Shown here piece after piece: positions 60,737 through 64,000 of a stretch of DNA of 64,000 bases. The DNA is from Plasmodium coatneyi (lineage: Eukaryota; Apicomplexa; Aconoidasida; Haemosporida; Plasmodiidae): assembly GCF_001680005.1 (NCBI RefSeq), contig NC_033560.1, positions 1,456,522-1,520,521 of the forward strand, read 5' to 3'. The position numbers were made by a program, and so were the translations under genes. Positions within the stretch are counted from its first letter, which is position 1. Every line of letters starts with the position of its first letter. The notes beneath the pieces were generated by a model. It saw only the letters and a list, made by a program, of their open reading frames with translations, was not told where the DNA came from and made no database searches.

Positions 60737-62166
60737 ATGGGAAACGATGTAATAAAAATGCATTCCTTCCTTCAAAATATATGAAATACATATATACATG
60801 CATATATATATGTACATATATGCCCATATATGGTATATATATGTTATATATAAGTATATATGTACATGCATATATGCATGTACGCATATATTCCCACTTA
60901 TAGAGCATGTACGTGGATAATCTACCCACAAGAACAGCTTATGAAGCATTCAAACTGGGTTCGGGTGACTGTAGCACTTATACTACTGATGTGGCTGCTA
61001 CAACGAAACAGTTGAAGGACGCACTAACTGATCACCCTCAAATTCAAAACGAAGTAGAGAAAATCTTAAAAGCATGGTGCTATGCATTTCAGGCGGGGGA
61101 GGAAATTCTAATAGTCTACAGTGTACCTTCTTTTATTATTGGTTGGGGGAATTAGTATGGAGTAAGGGGGGGCAAGATGGGCAAAATATAAGCAATTCCA
61201 CTTCATTTCAAAGCCTTATGAAAAGTATTTATGACATATTAGGTACAATTAACACTTCTGGTGGGGGAAAGGGGTGTGATAATATATACGGCGCCTGTGA
61301 CATTAGTAAGGAGCTCCTCTTTTCTAATGCAAAAATAGTATCGGACTATTCGCTAGACTACCAACAAATAAACAATAATTTGTCTTCAAATAAGGATAAT
61401 GATAATACCTACTGTACAGCATATGAAACATACCTAACTGAAGCTGCTGATGTCTATAATAAACTGTGCGTAGAAAATGGTGAAAGGGCGAGTAAAACAA
61501 ACACTTTGGGAGGTTCAACTTGTTCAATGTACAAATCGAGGGGAAACACCAAACTTAACCCACAACAGTTATTACAACAGTATTGTAAAGCAATACATGA
61601 AAAAGAGAAAAAGGTTGTACAGACTGAACTTAGGCACGATAATCAGGAGCAGAGGGAAGCAGCAGACGAGCTTGCACTTGTACCAGAAACAACCTCATCT
61701 TCTGGAGCAAACATCACCACTACCACTGTATCTTCTATTCTTGGAGCGACAGGAATGCTGTCAGTGGCTTTCCTTCTCTACAAGGTAAGTACGAGCATCA
61801 CCACCCCTCCTAAAAAAACACCACCAACACTACACCATAAAACACTAAAACACCACCACAATAACACCTCCTTTTGCTTTTCTTTTCTTTTAGCATAAGC
61901 CATTCTTCTTTAAGAGGAATAATCATATTGGGGTAGGAAGAAGGAAGAAACGATCTGCCATTAGGAGTGAATTGAACACCTTAACAGACGATGACGACAC
62001 ATTAACAGAGAACATCACCTTAAAAACAGAATATTCCACGGAAAATTCAACATTCGATGGAACAGTGTATGACACGGAGTCTACAAGAACAGATCGAAGA
62101 CAACAGCAACGGAGGCAACAGCAACATCAACAAAAACGAAATAATATACATTACCAGCACATGTAG
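60737..62166 (+). pseudogene. KIR gene with one-base frameshift (most telomere-proximal)
   Basis: The exons are 60737-60748 (MGND|GTAATA), 60904-61784 and 61894-62166. Exon 2 starts SMYVDNLPTRTAYEAF and runs in one frame to AWCYAFQAG. From the G run at about 61096-61103 the homology continues in another frame (CTFFYYWLGELVWSKG) to the membrane segment (SVAFLLYK). One G appears to be missing; the exon is 881 bases where a multiple of three is needed. The tail starts HKPFFFKRNNHIG, has RRKKRSAIR, S/T/D-rich and poly-Q/R sequence, and ends NIHYQHM. The tail resembles that of 9846. Either a real inactivating frameshift or a homopolymer error; otherwise every element of an intact gene is present. 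Confidence 0.82.
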
Positions 62167-63448
62167 AACACACATCATTCCATGTAGAACATCATACGTA
62201 GAGCACTGAACGAATGTGTAATGCTTCCTTCCCTTCCATGCAAAGAGACTATAATAACGTATGCAGTATACTTCCTACATATATATATGTATGTGCTGCT
62301 GAAATAATATATGCACGCCAAGGTAAAGGGGGAAACCTATGAACCTTTCCCTTGAGAAAAAATTTCCGCCAATCCTTCTGAAATCTCCGCCCTCTTTTTT
62401 CGAACCTTCTTCCAATTTAAACCAAGGATAAAAAAGGAAAACGGGAAAAGGGTACATTAGTGTAAAAAATGTAGTGTAAGTTTAAAAAGGGCGAGGGAGG
62501 TGGGAAAGATAAAATGACACAACACACGCATATGCACATATACCATGAATGACTTATTTGTAAACATACTCACATCAAGCACAAAAAAAAAGAAGAAAAA
62601 AAGGAGAAAAAAATGGGGAAGTTATCATATTACTAATACAACATAAATGAATAAAAGAAGGGGAGAGGGTATATATATATATCAAGAAGTACCATTATTA
62701 TTATGGTAAGGTATTATTATGGTAAGGTATTATTATGGTAAGGTATTATTATGGTAAAAGGGTGTGCATAGAAAATTCTTTTTTTTTTTTTTACATACAT
62801 AGTGCAAATCACTGTATTATATCCCTTCCTTTATGCATTCTATAAGTACATGCTCCACATACAACATATTTATAAGTGTGCGCACAATGTGCAAACATTC
62901 GACAGGACGGAGAAGGGAAGGAAGGCAGAAAAAAAGTGCTCTATATGTACCGGGATTGTATGTGTTAATTGTGCGTGTTAATAACTCTTAATAATACTTC
63001 CTAATATCAATAAAAAAAACATAATTAATAATAATCTGTGCTGAAATTCTTGTTTCAAAAGGGAAAAAAAATTACGTCCCTCTTACATATATATTATAAT
63101 TGCATATTATGAATAATAATATAATGTACCGTAAAATTTTTTTTGCGCAGTTCACAAAAAAGTATAATTAAGTGAATAAAGGAATATATATAAGGGGAAG
63201 AAAAAAATGTGTATTCTTCTTCCTTCTTCCTCCCCCTTTTGTGCTTCGTATTATGCATTACACGTGGGTGGGTGTTCTTGTGTGTTTTTTTGCTCTAGTT
63301 GTGTATGTATGATCCTTTGATATGCGTGTTATATGATACACTTTAAACATTGAAAAATACCCATTATATTAGGAAGAAGTACAAAATCTTTATATACTTT
63401 ATTCATTAGTTAAAAAAAAAAAATTTCCCTATGGAAAAGCAAGGGAGC
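62167..63448. other. Subtelomeric region between last gene and telomere
   Basis: It includes the duplicated block at 62550-62770. The remainder is AT-rich single-copy-looking DNA without a gene. A T/G-rich stretch lies at 63258-63300. Confidence 0.6.
62550..62770 (+). repeat. Distal copy of duplicated flank with 16-base minisatellite
   Basis: Matches 47591-47906 almost base for base outside the 16-base array, which is shorter here (four to five 'ggtaaggtattattat' units). Both copies end 'ggtaaaagggtgtgcata'. Confidence 0.9.
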
Positions 63449-64000
63449 TTCAGGGTTCAGGGTTTAGGGTTTAGGGTTCAGGGTTTAGGGTTCAGGGTTT
63501 AGGGTTCAGGGTTTAGGGTTTAGGGTTCAGGGTTCAGGGTTCAGGGTTCAGGGTTTAGGGTTTAGGGTTCAGGGTTTAGGGTTCAGGGTTTAGGTTTTAG
63601 GGTTCAGGGTTTAGGGTTTAGGGTTAGGGTTTAGGGTTTAGGGTTTAGGGTTTAGGGTTAGGGTTCAGGGTTTAAGGGTTTAGGGTTTAGGGTTTAGGGT
63701 TCAGGGTTTAGGGTTCAGGGTTTCAGGGTTTAGGGTTCAGGGTTTAGGGTTCAGGGGTTCAGGGTTTAGGGTTCAGGGTTTAGGGTTCAGGGTTTAGGGT
63801 TCAGGGTTTTAGGGTTTAGGGTTTAGGGTTTTAGGGTTCAGGGGTTTAGGGTTTAGGGTTCAGGGTTTTAGGGTTTAGGGTTTTAGGGTTTAGGGTTCAG
63901 GGTTTAGGGTTTAGGGTTCAGGGTTTAGGGTTCAGGGTTTAGGGTTCAGGGTTTAGGGTTTAGGGTTTAGGGTTTAGGGGGTTTAGGGTTCAGGGTTTTT
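63449..64000 (+). repeat. Telomere, mixed GGGTTTA / GGGTTCA heptamers
   Basis: About 550 bases of uninterrupted heptamer repeats, with the G-rich strand reading toward the window end, mark the right end of a chromosome. Both T and C occur at the sixth base in irregular alternation, and some units carry an extra G or T or lack a base. Confidence 0.98.

Overview
This is a right-hand chromosome end of a macaque malaria parasite of the Plasmodium knowlesi / P. coatneyi group. The last ~550 bases are a telomere of mixed GGGTTTA and GGGTTCA heptamers. Almost every gene belongs to the KIR (pir superfamily) variant-antigen family, and one SICA-type antigen gene lies on the opposite strand; that pairing is characteristic of P. 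knowlesi and P. coatneyi. I cannot tell the two species apart from sequence alone. I see no tRNA, rRNA, CRISPR array or housekeeping gene.

Layout. All KIR genes are on the + strand and point toward the telomere. Single-domain KIR genes: 1058-2591, 14397-16024, 24137-25676, 35498-36732, 37743-39263, 40105-41596, 43184-44611, 45588-47219 and 54594-56110. Intact two-domain KIR genes: 3714-5942, 9846-12034, 48923-51271 and 57427-59722. KIR genes with a lesion: a two-domain copy with an in-frame TAG (17025-19133) and a telomere-proximal copy with a one-base frameshift in a G run (60737-62166). A VIR-like pir gene is at 6987-8499. Two paralogues of a two-exon, two-membrane-segment protein family lie at 20093-21097 (intact) and 51986-52757 (two in-frame stops). 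The SICA gene runs 30661 to 26282 on the minus strand, with four recognisable exons and an in-frame TAG just before its stalk and membrane segment. Upstream of it are about 2.5 kb of degenerate telomere-like and minisatellite DNA (31.1-33.7 kb). A small relic of another SICA tail lies at 22.5-22.7 kb.

Gene architecture. A standard KIR gene has a tiny first exon (1-13 codons), one large exon for the cysteine-rich ectodomain plus the membrane segment ending in F-L-Y-K, a TA/TG-rich intron, and a basic, Ser/Thr/Asp-rich cytoplasmic tail that starts Y-N-L-L-P and often ends N-I-x-Y-Q-x-M. Splice sites were assigned by reading GT/AG boundaries with conserved phase, by homology between the copies; first exons are the least certain part. 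In the two-domain genes a second ectodomain exon is inserted through a phase-0 intron. The four intact two-domain genes show every combination of two N-terminal domain classes with two C-terminal domain classes, which points to modular domain shuffling.

The encoded proteins belong to families known or thought to be displayed on infected red cells and to vary antigenically. That functional statement comes from family knowledge and is not visible in the DNA. Other structure worth attention: start-codon-only first exons, intron loss and gain in the 9846 gene, shared 5' flanks between genes of the same class, a duplicated ~200-base flank at 47.6 and 62.5 kb, telomere-like heptamers inside SICA coding repeats, and a 21-base repeat inside the VIR tail.
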